Assembly (NCBI RefSeq): GCF_009729205.1
Contig: NZ_VTHB01000004.1
Coordinates: 186,001-250,000, forward strand
Origin: Mycobacteroides sp. CBMA 271
GTDB taxonomy: Bacteria > Actinomycetota > Actinomycetes > Mycobacteriales > Mycobacteriaceae
Length of the DNA stretch: 64,000 bases
Direction: 5' to 3'
Under the pieces are notes generated by a model, which saw only the letters and a program-made list of their open reading frames with translations, searched no databases and was not told the DNA's origin. This document shows, one piece after another, positions 34,529-44,786 of this stretch. Made by a program: the position numbers and the translations under genes. Positions within the stretch are counted from its first letter, which is position 1; each line of letters opens with the position of its first letter.

Positions 34529-35341
34529 CTAGACGACCTGCTTACCCAAGCGCTCGCGTAATCGCATGTCCCAGATGAGCACGGCATACGACAAGGCCCA
34601 TAGCTGCGCCGGCACCAACCTGTCGGCCATCCGCAGCGCACTCAGCAGCGCATCGAAGCGACGTTGATCGCGTTGGGTCCACGACAGCTGCAGCAGCTCC
34701 CGGAACTTTGGTTCCAGAAACCCTTTGGTCGCAAATAGATTGAACCGTCCAGCTATGCGCAGGGGCCACGGCAGCATCGCGAATGACGCGACGCCGAGCA
34801 GGTGTTCGCGCACCGGCGGATCGACGCGCAGCTCATCGAGCGAGCGCTTCCAATAGTCATTGAAGGCATCCCGGTCCGGCGGCCACGCCTCCGGTCGCAC
34901 CTGCAAGGTGGTCCCGATCCGCGCGGCGTCGCGATAGATCGCATCGGCCGTGTCGTCATCCAGCGGACCGTGCAGCGACTCGTGTGCCTGCACGTAGTAC
35001 CGGTACAGGCACGCCGCCACCCACAACTGCATGCCCGGATCGAACGCGTTGTACTGCACCGGACTCTTGGGCCGTGAGCGCACCTGCCGGTGCACGGCGT
35101 CGATACCCCGCTTGATGACCTCGCGGTCGTGACGGTTGCCCATTGTTGCGACGGCCAGGAACGTGCCGGTGGTGCGCGCCCTTTTGAACGGATGTTTGTA
35201 GACGTTGCCGCTGTCGACGGGGCTCTCCAGCACTCCGTATCCGACACCGGGATGCGACAGCTGCATGATCACGTTGGAGGCAGGCAACAGCAGCGATGCC
35301 GTGTTGACCAGATCCACGAGCCTGGCAGGGGAGTGCTTCAT
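34529..35341 (-). CDS. MpaB-like oxygenase (DUF2236)
   Basis: A 270-residue protein of the DUF2236/MpaB type: [27 protein letters not shown] near the start, [13 protein letters not shown], and [24 protein letters not shown] in the middle, then [13 protein letters not shown]. Related proteins bind a b-type heme and act as oxygenases (rubber oxygenase) or peptide epimerases (mycofactocin-type); substrate unknown. It is divergent from cobD with 28 bases between starts. Confidence 0.8.
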   Translation of the reverse strand: MKHSPARLVDLVNTASLLLPASNVIMQLSHPGVGYGVLESPVDSGNVYKHPFKRARTTGTFLAVATMGNRHDREVIKRGIDAVHRQVRSRPKSPVQYNAFDPGMQLWVAACLYRYYVQAHESLHGPLDDDTADAIYRDAARIGTTLQVRPEAWPPDRDAFNDYWKRSLDELRVDPPVREHLLGVASFAMLPWPLRIAGRFNLFATKGFLEPKFRELLQLSWTQRDQRRFDALLSALRMADRLVPAQLWALSYAVLIWDMRLRERLGKQVV

Positions 35342-35369
35342 TGCGCAGCAAATTCTATAAGGTATCGAC

Positions 35370-36314
35370 GTGTCGCGTCGAGGATCCCGCGCCGCGGGTG
35401 TCGCCCTCGGTTACGTGTTGGACCGACGCTTCGGCGACCCGCGGCGGTTCCATCCGGTCGCCGGATTCGGGCAGGTCGCCGCGGCGTTAGAGACGTACAC
35501 CTATCGCGACACCAGGGTTGCCGGCACCGCCCATTCCGCCGCGCTGATCACCGCCGTGACTGCCGCCGGCTGGGCGGTAGAACGCGCCGCACGACGTTCG
35601 TCGATCGCCACCATCGCGGTGACGGCCGCCGCGACCTGGGCCGCTCTCGGCGGGACGTCCCTGGTGCGGATCGGCGCCCGAATGTCGGAACATCTGCATG
35701 ACAACGACATCGACGACGCCCGGGCGCTGCTGCCGTCCCTGTGCGGCCGAGACCCGAACATGCTCGACGCCGCCGGTATCGCCCGCGCCACCGTGGAATC
35801 CCTGGCGGAGAACACCTCCGATGCGCACACCGGCCCGCTGGTGTGGGTGGCGCTCGCTGGCGTCCCGGGACTTTTGGCCTACCGCGGCGCCAACACCCTG
35901 GACGCGATGATCGGCCACAAGTCGGCCAAGTACCTGCGATTCGGTTGGGCAGCGGCCCGTTTCGATGACCTGATGAACCTGATACCGGCCAGGATCACCG
36001 CAATGGCCACCGCAGCCGTTGCCCCGTTCCTGGGCGGCTCCACCGGCGCGGCACTGCGGGTGTGTCTCAGCGACGGGCACCGACACCCGAGCCCCAACGC
36101 CGGTGTCGCGGAAGCGGCCTTCGCGGGGGCCCTCGGTGTGCGTCTCGGCGGCCCGCTCCGATACCCGTACGGCGAGGAGATACGGCCGACCCTCGGGAGT
36201 GGCGTCGCCCCCAGAATCGGGGATGTGCAAGAGGCAGTTCGGCTTTCACGTGCCGTCCAGAACGTCACGGCCGCCGCCGCGGTGATCGCCGTGTTGCGTC
36301 AGCGCCGGCCGTAG
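35370..36314 (+). CDS. cobD: Adenosylcobinamide-phosphate synthase CobD/CbiB
   Basis: A 314-residue membrane protein of the cobalamin pathway that attaches the aminopropanol arm to adenosylcobyric acid. Conserved segments: [64 protein letters not shown] and [14 protein letters not shown]. The start is GTG at 35370; a TATAAGGT hexamer just upstream suggests a leaderless or very short leader. The 3' end overlaps the convergent SURF1 gene by 16 bases. Confidence 0.92.
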   Translation: MSRRGSRAAGVALGYVLDRRFGDPRRFHPVAGFGQVAAALETYTYRDTRVAGTAHSAALITAVTAAGWAVERAARRSSIATIAVTAAATWAALGGTSLVRIGARMSEHLHDNDIDDARALLPSLCGRDPNMLDAAGIARATVESLAENTSDAHTGPLVWVALAGVPGLLAYRGANTLDAMIGHKSAKYLRFGWAAARFDDLMNLIPARITAMATAAVAPFLGGSTGAALRVCLSDGHRHPSPNAGVAEAAFAGALGVRLGGPLRYPYGEEIRPTLGSGVAPRIGDVQEAVRLSRAVQNVTAAAAVIAVLRQRRP

Positions 36315-37114
36315 CGGTCGGCCAACCGCTCCTCGGCGGTCTGCGGCGCCCCCGGCTTCACCGCTCTCGCCGTCGCGGCGAGCGCGCGGCGCTGTCTGAT
36401 CTCGGAGAACACGAAGTACCCCAGCCCAATGGGCGCGAGAATCCCGAAGGCGATCCATTGGATGCCGTATGACAGGAACGGCCCGGCATCGAGCTGCGGC
36501 AGGGGGATGGCGCCCAAGCCTCCCGGCTGATCCTCCGCCAGTTGCAGATAGGGACCCGCCAGCGGAATCTTTACAAGCGTTGACACCTGGCCCGGCACGA
36601 TCGAATACACCTGGTATTCACCGTTTTCCAGGAAGGGCGCCTTTTCGGACTGCTGCTCGGGCTCCCGAAGTCGTGCGTTGAGGGTCACCTGGCCCAATGG
36701 CGCCGCGGGTATCGGTGGCGCGCTGGTGCCCTGCTCGGGCCGCACATAGCCGCGGTTCACCAGAATCGCCGGACCACCGTCGACCTGGAACACGGTCAAC
36801 GCCTCATAGGCCGGTTTGGCGTCCACCACCCGAAGGCGGGCCAGCACCTGGCGGTCCGGTAGATAGTGGCCGGTCGCCGTTACGCGCCGCCACTCGGAGT
36901 CCTCGGGCATCGAATGATCGGGCCGCAGCTCGCCTTTCAGCGGCACCGGATCGGCGTTTACCGAATACGCGATGCGGCTGTTTTCCCGCGAGGTTTTGGT
37001 GTTCTTGCCCAGTTGCCACGGCGCCAGCACCGTGAAACACAGGTACGCGAACGCTACGACCACGAGCGCCAGGGCGATCCACCCCGGGCGCAGCAGAAAC
37101 GCGAGCCGTCGCAT
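36299..37114 (-). CDS. SURF1-family cytochrome c oxidase assembly protein
   Basis: A 271-residue protein with two transmembrane helices flanking an outer domain: residues 8-30 (LLRPGWIALALVVVAFAYLCF) and about 215-240 (GIQWIAFGILAPIGLGYFVF). The SURF1 motifs APWQLGKN, RRVTATGHYLPDRQVL and ILVNRGYVRP are present. It helps assemble the aa3-type terminal oxidase. It starts on the last base of the ptpA stop, the same order as Mtb Rv2235 after ptpA. Confidence 0.9.
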   Translation of the reverse strand: MRRLAFLLRPGWIALALVVVAFAYLCFTVLAPWQLGKNTKTSRENSRIAYSVNADPVPLKGELRPDHSMPEDSEWRRVTATGHYLPDRQVLARLRVVDAKPAYEALTVFQVDGGPAILVNRGYVRPEQGTSAPPIPAAPLGQVTLNARLREPEQQSEKAPFLENGEYQVYSIVPGQVSTLVKIPLAGPYLQLAEDQPGGLGAIPLPQLDAGPFLSYGIQWIAFGILAPIGLGYFVFSEIRQRRALAATARAVKPGAPQTAEERLADRYGRR

Positions 37115-37638
37115 CAGGTGTTCTCGCGCTCCGCCAGGGTCTGGTCAACCCATTCGTGCAGACCGGGCATCGCCGCCTCGATGACGGACAACACGTCGAC
37201 GAAATCGTCACGATTGCCGTAGTACGGGTCCTCGACATCCAGCGCGGCCCGGCTGGCCCGTGGATCGAAGGAACGCAGCAGCCGCACCCGCTCGGGGTCG
37301 GCTCCCAAATGCAGGAGCATTCGGGAGTGGTTGCGTGCCAAGGCGATAATGAGGTCGGCGCTCAGGTGGTCTTCGTCTACCTGCGCCGCGCGGTGCGCGG
37401 TCGGATAGCCGTGCTCGGCCAGCACGCTGACCGCGCGTTCGTCAGCGGGGTTCCCTGCGTGCCAGTCTCCGGTACCGGCGCTGGTGACTCGGACATGCTC
37501 GGCGAGACCTCGTTCGGTGAGCTGATGGGCCAGCATCTTTTCGGCGATGGGGGAGCGGCAGATGTTTCCGGTGCACACAAAGGTGACGTGCAGAAGGTCG
37601 GATGAGCCGCTTGCGCGAAGACCATCGGGTTCAGACAT
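37114..37638 (-). CDS. ptpA: Low-molecular-weight protein tyrosine phosphatase PtpA
   Basis: A 174-residue phosphatase. The P-loop CX5R is Cys22-Arg28 in VCTGNICRS, and the general acid lies in DVEDPYYG. In M. tuberculosis PtpA is secreted and blocks phagosome maturation; here the local role is unknown. The N-terminus is about ten residues longer than Mtb PtpA (SEPDGLRASGSS). It overlaps the upstream ptkA gene by eight bases. Confidence 0.93.
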   Translation of the reverse strand: MSEPDGLRASGSSDLLHVTFVCTGNICRSPIAEKMLAHQLTERGLAEHVRVTSAGTGDWHAGNPADERAVSVLAEHGYPTAHRAAQVDEDHLSADLIIALARNHSRMLLHLGADPERVRLLRSFDPRASRAALDVEDPYYGNRDDFVDVLSVIEAAMPGLHEWVDQTLAERENT

Positions 37639-38302
37639 GCAGCTCCTCCCGCAGCTCCTGCGGGGTGCCCACCCGCCCGATGATCCAGCGCGAGAGGTCA
37701 GCGGAAATCACCGCATCATCACTGAAGTCCGTTGCTCCGTAACCCCAGTCGACGATCACGGTGCCGATCCCGTGCGCGGCCGCGCCTTCCACGTCGTGCA
37801 CCCGGTCGCCGACCATCACCACACCCTCGGAGGGAACCTCGTCCAGTTGGGATAGCGCATGTTCGATCACCTCGGCCTTGCCGGATCGGACGCCATCGGG
37901 GCTCGCGCCGGCAATCACCTGGAAAAACTGGGCGAGCCCGAAATGCTCCAGGATGCGGCGCGCGATCGGCTCGGACTTGGACGTCGCCACCACCATCGGC
38001 ACACCGGCCTCATGCAGACCAGCCAGCACCTCGTGGATGCCGTCGAACATCTCGTTGACGGCCCATCCGCGTTCGCCGTAGTCGGCGCGGTAGGCCGCGA
38101 TCGCCTCATCGGCTCGATCGCCCAGCCCCATCGAGCCGAGCGTGATGTGCATGGGGGGTCCCACCACGCGCGACGCGATATCGCCGGTGGGTTCGGGAGC
38201 GCCAACCTGGCTGAGTGCATGGCGGAAACTGGAGACGATGCCGGGTGCCGAGTCGGTCAGGGTGCCATCGAGATCGAAGATCACCAGCATCGGGGGAGCC
38301 AC
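37631..38302 (-). CDS. ptkA: HAD-superfamily PtkA homologue (tyrosine kinase/phosphatase fold)
   Basis: A 223-residue HAD protein with the nucleophile motif DLDGTLTDS at residues 10-18, motif II VATSKSEP, motif III Lys in GKAEVIEHAL, and the acidic MVGDRVHDVEGA motif. Sequence and position (ptkA-ptpA) match Mtb Rv2232, which phosphorylates PtpA. The roughly 80-residue disordered N-terminal extension of Mtb PtkA is absent, so it resembles a plain phosphoglycolate-phosphatase-type HAD enzyme. Kinase activity is not certain. Confidence 0.82.
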   Translation of the reverse strand: MAPPMLVIFDLDGTLTDSAPGIVSSFRHALSQVGAPEPTGDIASRVVGPPMHITLGSMGLGDRADEAIAAYRADYGERGWAVNEMFDGIHEVLAGLHEAGVPMVVATSKSEPIARRILEHFGLAQFFQVIAGASPDGVRSGKAEVIEHALSQLDEVPSEGVVMVGDRVHDVEGAAAHGIGTVIVDWGYGATDFSDDAVISADLSRWIIGRVGTPQELREELHV

Positions 38303-38324
38303 CCCCCTACATTAGTGTCGAGAC

Positions 38325-39341
38325 ATGAATGGGCCGCGAAAGGGAGCGCGCTACCACGGCGACCAGGCGCTGACCCCCGGCGTTCTGGACTTCGCTGTGA
38401 ACGTGCGCGCCGCCGCGCCGCCACCATGGCTGCGTGAACGGCTTGCCTCCCGCCTCGATGAGCTGGGCGCTTATCCGCTCCGCGCCGACGAGGATCGCGC
38501 GATGTCGGCGATCGCCGAACGTCACGGCCGCACCCCCGACGAGGTGCTCCTGCTGGCCGGAGCGGCGGAGGGCTTCGCGATGCTGCCCCGCCTGCATCCG
38601 CGGCGGGCCGCGGTGTTCGCTCCCGGTTTCACCGAACCCGAGGCGGTGCTCGCCGAGGCTGGTATCCCGATCGACCATGTGGTGCTGCCCCCGCCGTTCA
38701 CGCTCGACGGCGTCGCGGTCGGGGAGGGCGCCGATCTGGTGGTTATCGGCAACCCCACCAATCCGACCTCCGTGCTGCACTGTCGCGAGGACCTGCTGGC
38801 GCTGCGCCGCCCCGGCAGAATCCTGGTGATCGACGAGGCGTTCATGGATGCCGTGCCCGGTGAGTCGGAGTCGTTGGCGTCACAGCGGCTGCCCGGTCTG
38901 GTGGTGCTGCGCAGCCTCACCAAAACTTGGGCGCTTGCGGGATTACGCGCGGGCTATGCTGTCGGCGACCCCGAGGTGCTACGGAGGCTTGCGCATGGTC
39001 GTGCGCATTGGCCCTTGGGCACACTGCAACTCGAGGCTCTCTGGGCGTGTAACAGCTCGGAGGCGGTGGTGCAGGCGGCGCAGGACACGCGGCGCCTCGT
39101 GCACACGCGACGGCAGCAGGCCGATGCGCTGCGTGGGTTGGGGTTGACGGTCACCGATGGCGCCGCGCCCTTCCTGTTGGTCGCGGTGCCCGATGCGGAG
39201 CTGATGCGGAAGCACTTGGCGGTCAAGAACATTGCGGTGCGTCGATGTGACACTTTTGTGGGCCTGGACGGCGACTATCTGCGGGTGGCGGTGCGGCCGG
39301 AGTGGCCGGAGCTGGTGGAAGCAATGAAGGAGGCTCTCTAG
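38325..39341 (+). CDS. cobC: Threonine-phosphate decarboxylase-like aminotransferase CobC
   Basis: A 338-residue class I/II PLP enzyme making the aminopropanol phosphate arm of cobalamin (Rv2231c-like). It shows the substrate-side [44 protein letters not shown] and the PLP lysine in [15 protein letters not shown]. It is divergent from ptkA by 22 bases and overlaps the Nif3-like gene by one base. Confidence 0.88.
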   Translation: MNGPRKGARYHGDQALTPGVLDFAVNVRAAAPPPWLRERLASRLDELGAYPLRADEDRAMSAIAERHGRTPDEVLLLAGAAEGFAMLPRLHPRRAAVFAPGFTEPEAVLAEAGIPIDHVVLPPPFTLDGVAVGEGADLVVIGNPTNPTSVLHCREDLLALRRPGRILVIDEAFMDAVPGESESLASQRLPGLVVLRSLTKTWALAGLRAGYAVGDPEVLRRLAHGRAHWPLGTLQLEALWACNSSEAVVQAAQDTRRLVHTRRQQADALRGLGLTVTDGAAPFLLVAVPDAELMRKHLAVKNIAVRRCDTFVGLDGDYLRVAVRPEWPELVEAMKEAL

Positions 39342-40495
39342 TGGGTGTGCGGCTCGCGGACATCATCGGCGTGCTCGACGCGGCCTACCCGCCGGCGCTG
39401 GCCGAATCATGGGACTCGGTGGGCCTGGTTTGTGGCGACCCCGACCAGCAGATCGACGCAGTGACCGTCGCCGTGGATGCGACCGCGGGTGTGGTCGACG
39501 AGATGGACAGCGCCGCGAGCGGCTCGCATCTGCTGCTGGCGCATCATCCGCTGCTGTTGCGCGGGGTGGACACGGTGGCGGCCAGCACCCCGAAAGGTGC
39601 CCTGATCCATCGCCTGATCCGTTCGGGCGGTGCACTTTTCACCGCGCACACCAACGCCGATTCGGCGAGCCCCGGCGTCTCCGATGCCCTCGCCGAGGCC
39701 CTGGGGCTGACGGTGACCTCGGTACTCGCCCCGCAATTCGCCGACTATGACAAATGGGTGGTATACGTGCCCTCGGAATCTCCGGCCTCGGTGGACGCGG
39801 TGCGCCGCGCAATGTTCGACGCCGGTGCCGGGCACATCGGGGACTACTCCGACTGTTCCTGGGGCGTCACCGGCGCCGGCCAGTTCCGACCGTTGGAAGG
39901 CTCCGATCCCACCATCGGCACGCACGGCGTCGTGGAGCAGGTCATCGAGGACAGGGTGGAAATGGTGGCGCCGTCCCGATTGCGGTGCGCGCTGTTCGCG
40001 GCGATCCATGCCGCCCATCCGTACGAGGAACCGGCCATCGATGTGCTGCCCATGGCGCCCGTCCCAGCCGGCACCGGCCTCGGCCGTGTCGGGGTGCTGC
40101 CGGAACCGGAATGCCTGCGCGACTTCGTATCCCGCATCGGTGCCGCGCTGCCCGACACCGTGTGGGGAACCCGAGCTGCGGGTGATCCGGACGCGCCGAT
40201 CCAGACCGTCGCGGTCTGCGGTGGGGCGGGTGACTCACTATTGAGCGCAGCTATCGGATCGGGCGTGGATGTCTACGTCACCGCGGATTTGCGGCACCAT
40301 CCCGCAGACGAACATCTTCGGGCAAGTAGCGTTGCCCTCGTGGACATCGCCCACTGGGCCAGCGAATTTCCGTGGTGCGCTCAGGCGGCGCGGGTGCTCG
40401 ACACCGAATTCGGGGAGAAGTTGACAACCCGGATCTCACCCATACGCACCGACCCGTGGACAGTCTGTGTTTCAAAGGAAGGCAACCGCCCATGA
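39341..40495 (+). CDS. Nif3-like dinuclear metal centre protein
   Basis: From GTG 39341 (AAGGAGG nine bases upstream) the product has 384 residues. Metal ligands are in [13 protein letters not shown] and in the C-terminal [10 protein letters not shown] and [10 protein letters not shown]; the inserted central PII-like domain (residues about 130-240) is typical of the longer Nif3/YqfO proteins. NIF3 proteins are often annotated as GTP cyclohydrolase I type 2, without firm activity. It overlaps the zinc-ribbon gene by four bases. Confidence 0.87.
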   Translation: MGVRLADIIGVLDAAYPPALAESWDSVGLVCGDPDQQIDAVTVAVDATAGVVDEMDSAASGSHLLLAHHPLLLRGVDTVAASTPKGALIHRLIRSGGALFTAHTNADSASPGVSDALAEALGLTVTSVLAPQFADYDKWVVYVPSESPASVDAVRRAMFDAGAGHIGDYSDCSWGVTGAGQFRPLEGSDPTIGTHGVVEQVIEDRVEMVAPSRLRCALFAAIHAAHPYEEPAIDVLPMAPVPAGTGLGRVGVLPEPECLRDFVSRIGAALPDTVWGTRAAGDPDAPIQTVAVCGGAGDSLLSAAIGSGVDVYVTADLRHHPADEHLRASSVALVDIAHWASEFPWCAQAARVLDTEFGEKLTTRISPIRTDPWTVCVSKEGNRP

Positions 40496-41214
40496 AAGCC
40501 GCTGCGGCGCAACAACGTCTTTTGGTCGATCTAGCATCGGTCGATGCCGAATTGACGCGCATCGCGCATCGACGCGCGAATCCTCCGGAACGTGAGGAGC
40601 ATGCCGAGCTGCAGGCGCAGCAGCGGACCATCCTCGATGAGGTGGGCGCGCTGGGTATCGCGTTGGAAGACCTGGATGTGCAGGTGGCGAAGGTGGATGC
40701 CGAGGTGACCGCCGTCCGCCAGCGGGAGGACCGTGACCGCTCCCTGCTGGCCTCGGGAAGCGTGAACCCGAAGGAACTCAACGATATTCAGCACGAGCTG
40801 GACACCCTCGAGCGCCGTCAGTCCAGCCTGGAGGATTCCGAGCTGGAGCTGATGGAGCGACGTGAAGAGCTCCAGGGGCAACAGAGCACGGTGCAGGCGA
40901 ATGCCGACAAGATCGCCGAGCGGCTGGCGGAGATCGAACGAATTCAACGTGCGGTGGCCATCGACATCGATGCCGAGGAAAACCAGTCGCGGCAGCGCCG
41001 CGACGGCCTGTCGGCCTCCGTTGACGGACCATTGCTGGAAATGTATGAACGGCAACGTCGCTCGGGTGCGCCGGGGGCTGGACTGCTGCAGGGCAACAAG
41101 TGCGGCGCGTGCCGTATCGAATTGGATCGCGGTGAGCTGTCGCGGATCTCGGCGGCCGAGGCCGACGAGGTGCTGCGGTGCCCCGAGTGCAATGCCGTCC
41201 TGGTCCGCCTGTGA
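40492..41214 (+). CDS. Coiled-coil zinc-ribbon protein
   Basis: A 240-residue protein. Residues 10-175 form a long coiled coil with the conserved [21 protein letters not shown] segment. The C-terminus carries a four-cysteine zinc ribbon (CGAC near 204, CPEC near 234). It matches Rv2229c in form. It lies between Nif3 (ATGA overlap) and the RNase H gene (GTGA overlap), so three genes are translated as a chain. Function unknown. Confidence 0.85.
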   Translation: MKAAAAQQRLLVDLASVDAELTRIAHRRANPPEREEHAELQAQQRTILDEVGALGIALEDLDVQVAKVDAEVTAVRQREDRDRSLLASGSVNPKELNDIQHELDTLERRQSSLEDSELELMERREELQGQQSTVQANADKIAERLAEIERIQRAVAIDIDAEENQSRQRRDGLSASVDGPLLEMYERQRRSGAPGAGLLQGNKCGACRIELDRGELSRISAAEADEVLRCPECNAVLVRL

Positions 41215-42323
41215 AGGTTCTCATCGAAGCCGATGGTGGTTCACGTGGTAACCCGGGATTAGCCGGGTACGGCGCGGTGGTGTTCGCCCCAGATCGCGAG
41301 ACGGTCCTGGGGGAGACATGTGAGGCGATCGGTCATGCCACCAACAATGTGGCCGAATATCGCGGTCTGATAGCGGGGCTGGCGGAGGCGGCGCGCCTGG
41401 GGGCCACCGAGGTGAGCGTCCGGATGGATTCCAAGCTCGTCGTCGAGCAGATGTCCGGCAGGTGGAAGGTCAAACATCCCGACCTGATCACGCTGTACCG
41501 GCAGGCCGTCACCGCGGCCATGCAATTCGAGTCCGTGCAGTACTCGTGGATTCCACGGGAACGTAACAAGCATGCGGACCGACTGGCCAATCAAGCGATG
41601 GATCAGGCCTCCGGCAAAGCGCAGATTGAGCCCAAGGCGTCGAAGAAGCCTAAGGAACTCAAGGAGCCCAAGCCTGCCGACACCGCGCCGGGTTGGACGG
41701 GCGCGCGCGGCAAGCCCACCCGAATGCTGTTGCTGCGCCACGGACAGACGGAACTTTCGGTGCAACGTCGGTACTCCGGGCGCGGTAACCCGGAGCTGAC
41801 CGAACTCGGGCGCGGGCAGGCGTCCCAGGCGGCGCGCTACCTGGCGAGCCGTGGCGGCATAGCGGCCGTGATCAGCTCGCCGCTGAGCCGTGCGAAAGCC
41901 ACCGCCACCGCCGTGGCCGATGCCCTGAACGTTCCCCTCACCATCGATGACGATCTCATCGAAACCGACTTCGGTGCATGGGAAGGCTTGACGTTCTCCG
42001 AAGCTGCCGAACGCGACCCAGAACTGCACGCCCAATGGCTCAGCGACACCTCGGTGACACCGCCGGAAGGGGAGAGCTTCGATACCGTGCACCACAGAGT
42101 TCGACGCGCCCGCAACCGGATCATCGCCGAGCACGGTGGCGCAACGGTTTTGGTGGTCTCGCACGTCACGCCCATCAAGACGCTGCTGCGTCTGGCGCTC
42201 GACGCCGGGCCCAGCCTGCTCTACCGGCTGCACCTCGACTTGGCCTCGCTGAGCATCGCCGAGTTCTACTCGGACGGTCCGGCCTCGGTGCGACTGGTGA
42301 ACGAGACGTCGTACCTGGCGTAG
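41211..42323 (+). CDS. Bifunctional RNase HI / alpha-ribazole phosphatase-like protein
   Basis: A 370-residue fusion, as in Rv2228c. Residues 1-135 are RNase HI: DGGSRGNPG, the catalytic Glu in NNVAEYRGL, Asp in RMDSKLVVEQM and Asp in NKHADRLAN. A Lys/Pro/Glu-rich linker (140-165) joins a histidine-phosphatase domain with LLRHGQTE and, near the end, VVSHVTPIK. The phosphatase half belongs to the CobC/alpha-ribazole group, fitting the nearby cobC and cobD. The start is GTG at 41211, overlapping the previous stop. Confidence 0.92.
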   Translation: MKVLIEADGGSRGNPGLAGYGAVVFAPDRETVLGETCEAIGHATNNVAEYRGLIAGLAEAARLGATEVSVRMDSKLVVEQMSGRWKVKHPDLITLYRQAVTAAMQFESVQYSWIPRERNKHADRLANQAMDQASGKAQIEPKASKKPKELKEPKPADTAPGWTGARGKPTRMLLLRHGQTELSVQRRYSGRGNPELTELGRGQASQAARYLASRGGIAAVISSPLSRAKATATAVADALNVPLTIDDDLIETDFGAWEGLTFSEAAERDPELHAQWLSDTSVTPPEGESFDTVHHRVRRARNRIIAEHGGATVLVVSHVTPIKTLLRLALDAGPSLLYRLHLDLASLSIAEFYSDGPASVRLVNETSYLA

Positions 42324-42339
42324 GCCCTATGCTGTCGCC

Positions 42340-43143
42340 ATGGCCTCTCGCGACCACGGTGATCCGGGCGACGCACCCACCATTGCCCCAGCTCTGACGG
42401 CCGTCGCCAACCCTGTTCGGCCCTCGGCCGCCGAGGAGGCCCGCACCGTCGCCGCGTCGACGAACACCGCGACGCTGGCCACCCTGTCTGCCGATGGTGA
42501 CCCGTGGGCCTCCCTGGTCACCTATGGACTGTTGGGCGGGTCGCCGGTGCTGTGTGTCTCGCGCATGGCCGAGCACGGCCGCAACCTGATACGCGATGCC
42601 AGGGCAAGCGTTTCCATCGTGGCACCCAACCCGCCGCTGGACCCGCTGGCCAATACTCGGATCACCCTCGCCGGGACGGTACGTCAGCCCGCTTCGGCGG
42701 AGCTGCCGGCGGCCCGCGAGGCCCATATCGCGGCCGTGCCCGCCGCGCGGTATTACATCGACTACAGCGACTTCTCTGTCTGGATCCTGGATGTCGAACG
42801 AGTCCGTTGGGTGGGCGGGTACGGCCGCATGGACTCGGCCACTGGCGCCGACTACGACTCTGCCGCACCCGATCTTGTCTCGCCGAAGTCCGCCGCGGCC
42901 GTCAATCATCTCAATGACGACCACGGGCAGGCGCTGCTTGCGATGGCACAACGGCTGGGCGGGTACCCCGATGCCACCGACGCTCGTTGTGAGGGCGCGG
43001 ATCGGTACGGGCTGGATATCCGGGTGAGCACTCCGCGGGGTTGGTCCGTGACCCGCGTGGGTTACCTCGACCCCATTAGCTCGATTGACGAACTTCGCTC
43101 CGCCACAGTGCAACTGGCGAAGCTAGCGCAGGAACGGCCGTAA
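42340..43143 (+). CDS. FMN-binding split-barrel protein with DUF2470 (HugZ-like)
   Basis: A 267-residue protein. An N-terminal PNPOx-like split barrel (ATLSADGDPWASLVTYGLLGG; LCVSRMAEHGRNLIRDARAS) is followed by a C-terminal DUF2470 domain (AAAVNHLNDDHGQALLAMAQRLGG). This pairing is found in heme-binding or heme-degrading HugZ-type proteins and in glutamyl-tRNA reductase-binding proteins. The catalytic role here is unknown. It overlaps a convergent membrane-protein gene by 21 bases. Confidence 0.82.
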   Translation: MASRDHGDPGDAPTIAPALTAVANPVRPSAAEEARTVAASTNTATLATLSADGDPWASLVTYGLLGGSPVLCVSRMAEHGRNLIRDARASVSIVAPNPPLDPLANTRITLAGTVRQPASAELPAAREAHIAAVPAARYYIDYSDFSVWILDVERVRWVGGYGRMDSATGADYDSAAPDLVSPKSAAAVNHLNDDHGQALLAMAQRLGGYPDATDARCEGADRYGLDIRVSTPRGWSVTRVGYLDPISSIDELRSATVQLAKLAQERP

Positions 43144-43560
43144 CACACCCGCGTAGATAAGCACGACGGCCACCGGCACCATCAACGGGAGCCAGGACGA
43201 TTCCTGCGCGGGAAGCGCGGTGGCCAGCAGTGCCGCGCACCCGAACACCAATGCGGGCATGATCACCTCGTATCTGGCGGCGATCACCTCCGACGGCCAG
43301 CGCAGCGGATAGACGGTGAGCAGATAAGCCGCGCCGGCCAGGCCGGCGAGCAGCGCCAGCACTGCGGGCGTATTGCCCAGCGCCAGCACGCCGATGGCCG
43401 ACACCACCGCGAGCGTCGCGACCGCCCGATAACGGGAACCGACGAGAACCAGGGCCGCTATGTAAATCGCGACCGGCACACCATATTTCGCGGTGGCATC
43501 ACACGAAGCCGCCACCATCAGCAGGCCGAGTGCGGCCGAGAGTGCTGCGCGCACGTTCAC
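43123..43560 (-). CDS. Small membrane protein, last gene of the moxR3 operon
   Basis: From GTG 43560, 145 residues with five hydrophobic segments (ALSAALGLLMVAASC; YGVPVAIYIAALVLVG; VATLAVVSAIGVLALG; LLAGLAGAAYLLTVYPL; LVFGCAALLATAL and a final PLMVPVAVVLIYAGVL). It overlaps the DUF58 gene by four bases (GTGA). By context it matches Mtb Rv3162c. Function unknown. Confidence 0.75.
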   Translation of the reverse strand: MNVRAALSAALGLLMVAASCDATAKYGVPVAIYIAALVLVGSRYRAVATLAVVSAIGVLALGNTPAVLALLAGLAGAAYLLTVYPLRWPSEVIAARYEVIMPALVFGCAALLATALPAQESSWLPLMVPVAVVLIYAGVLRPFLR

Positions 43561-44786
43561 CGGCGTCGTCCCGATCGTGGGTGCCGCGGCATGAGATGCA
43601 TGGCGTGATTGAGTCCGGCGTCCGCACTCCAGGCGATCACGTCGACACCTGTCACCGCGATATTGCGATACATCCTTGAGCGTTCCAAGCGCCACCAGCG
43701 GGCCACGATCGGGTCCAGCTCGCCACGAAAGGGCAAACGGTCGAGCACATCGACGACCACGACCGGGTGACCCCGTCGCCGAAGGTCGGTCAACGCGAGG
43801 CCGAAATCGGCATTCATGAGGGTGGAGAAGGCCACCACGATCGAGTTCGGTGGCATCGCCGCGCGCGGGGCAAGCGCGCTGGCGCTCTGCGAATGCCATT
43901 CTCCGGCATCGAGAATGGCGTCGAGCACACGGTAGAACTGATGGCGACCGATGTCAGGAGCGAGCCATCGCGGTGACGTGCCCAACACCACCACGCCCGC
44001 GCGGTCCCCGCGCTGCAACACCGACTGCACAAGCTGGGCGGCGCCGCGGGCAGATCGTTCGGTCGCAGTTGTCGCGGGCCCCGAGGGCTGGGGATAGGCG
44101 TCGATCAGAACGACGACGTCCGCGGCTCGATCGGTAAGCCGGTCGGTGACATGCAAGCGCCCGCGTCGCGCGCTGACTCGCCAATTGACCGTCCGCAGAG
44201 AGTCGCCCGGGACGTACTCGCGGACATCCGCGTACTCGACGCCCGGACCGTGATGCCTCGTCAGATGAGTGCCGATACGGTCGGGGAGGTCAGCGGGCGG
44301 CAGCACAACGTCCTGCGGGTCCGCGAGTGGATACACGCGCAACTCAGCGGCGGACAGCGTGACCGGGGCGCCGGCCCAGAACCCAGACGTCGAGACCGTG
44401 TGAACTTCGATCGGGATCTGGTAGCGGCCCCACCGTTCGGCGGTCACCTGCATCGTCACCTCGTTGGGCTCGGTGGTCGTGTCCGCCTGGATCTGCAGAC
44501 CGTCGATGTGCCCGGCGCGCACCCGGTAGGCCGCTGCCGCCTCGGTCGATGAGACCGACACAGACAGCGTCACAGTCTCGGACTCCAAGCACCGCAACGG
44601 CTGTGGCACATCGGAGACCCACACCTGGGCGTCCGTGGGGCGGCTGGCCGCGCCGACGAGGACCCCGATGAACGGCGCGGCGAACAAGACCAGCTGCCAC
44701 CGTCCGGCGATGATCGCGAGTGCCAGTGCGACGGCGGCGCAGGCTGCCAGCGCCACCGTCAACGGAGAAGCGTGCCAACGGATCAT
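43557..44786 (-). CDS. DUF58 (von Willebrand A-like) membrane protein
   Basis: A 409-residue protein with two N-terminal transmembrane helices (residues 10-50) and a DUF58 core: EYADVREYVPGDSLRTVNWRVSARRGRLHV near 190-220, then a vWA-like fold starting VVVLIDAYPQPSG. DUF58 proteins work with MoxR ATPases as metal-ion or chaperone factors. It overlaps the moxR3 stop by four bases (ATGA). Equivalent to Rv3163c by context. Confidence 0.85.
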   Translation of the reverse strand: MIRWHASPLTVALAACAAVALALAIIAGRWQLVLFAAPFIGVLVGAASRPTDAQVWVSDVPQPLRCLESETVTLSVSVSSTEAAAAYRVRAGHIDGLQIQADTTTEPNEVTMQVTAERWGRYQIPIEVHTVSTSGFWAGAPVTLSAAELRVYPLADPQDVVLPPADLPDRIGTHLTRHHGPGVEYADVREYVPGDSLRTVNWRVSARRGRLHVTDRLTDRAADVVVLIDAYPQPSGPATTATERSARGAAQLVQSVLQRGDRAGVVVLGTSPRWLAPDIGRHQFYRVLDAILDAGEWHSQSASALAPRAAMPPNSIVVAFSTLMNADFGLALTDLRRRGHPVVVVDVLDRLPFRGELDPIVARWWRLERSRMYRNIAVTGVDVIAWSADAGLNHAMHLMPRHPRSGRRR

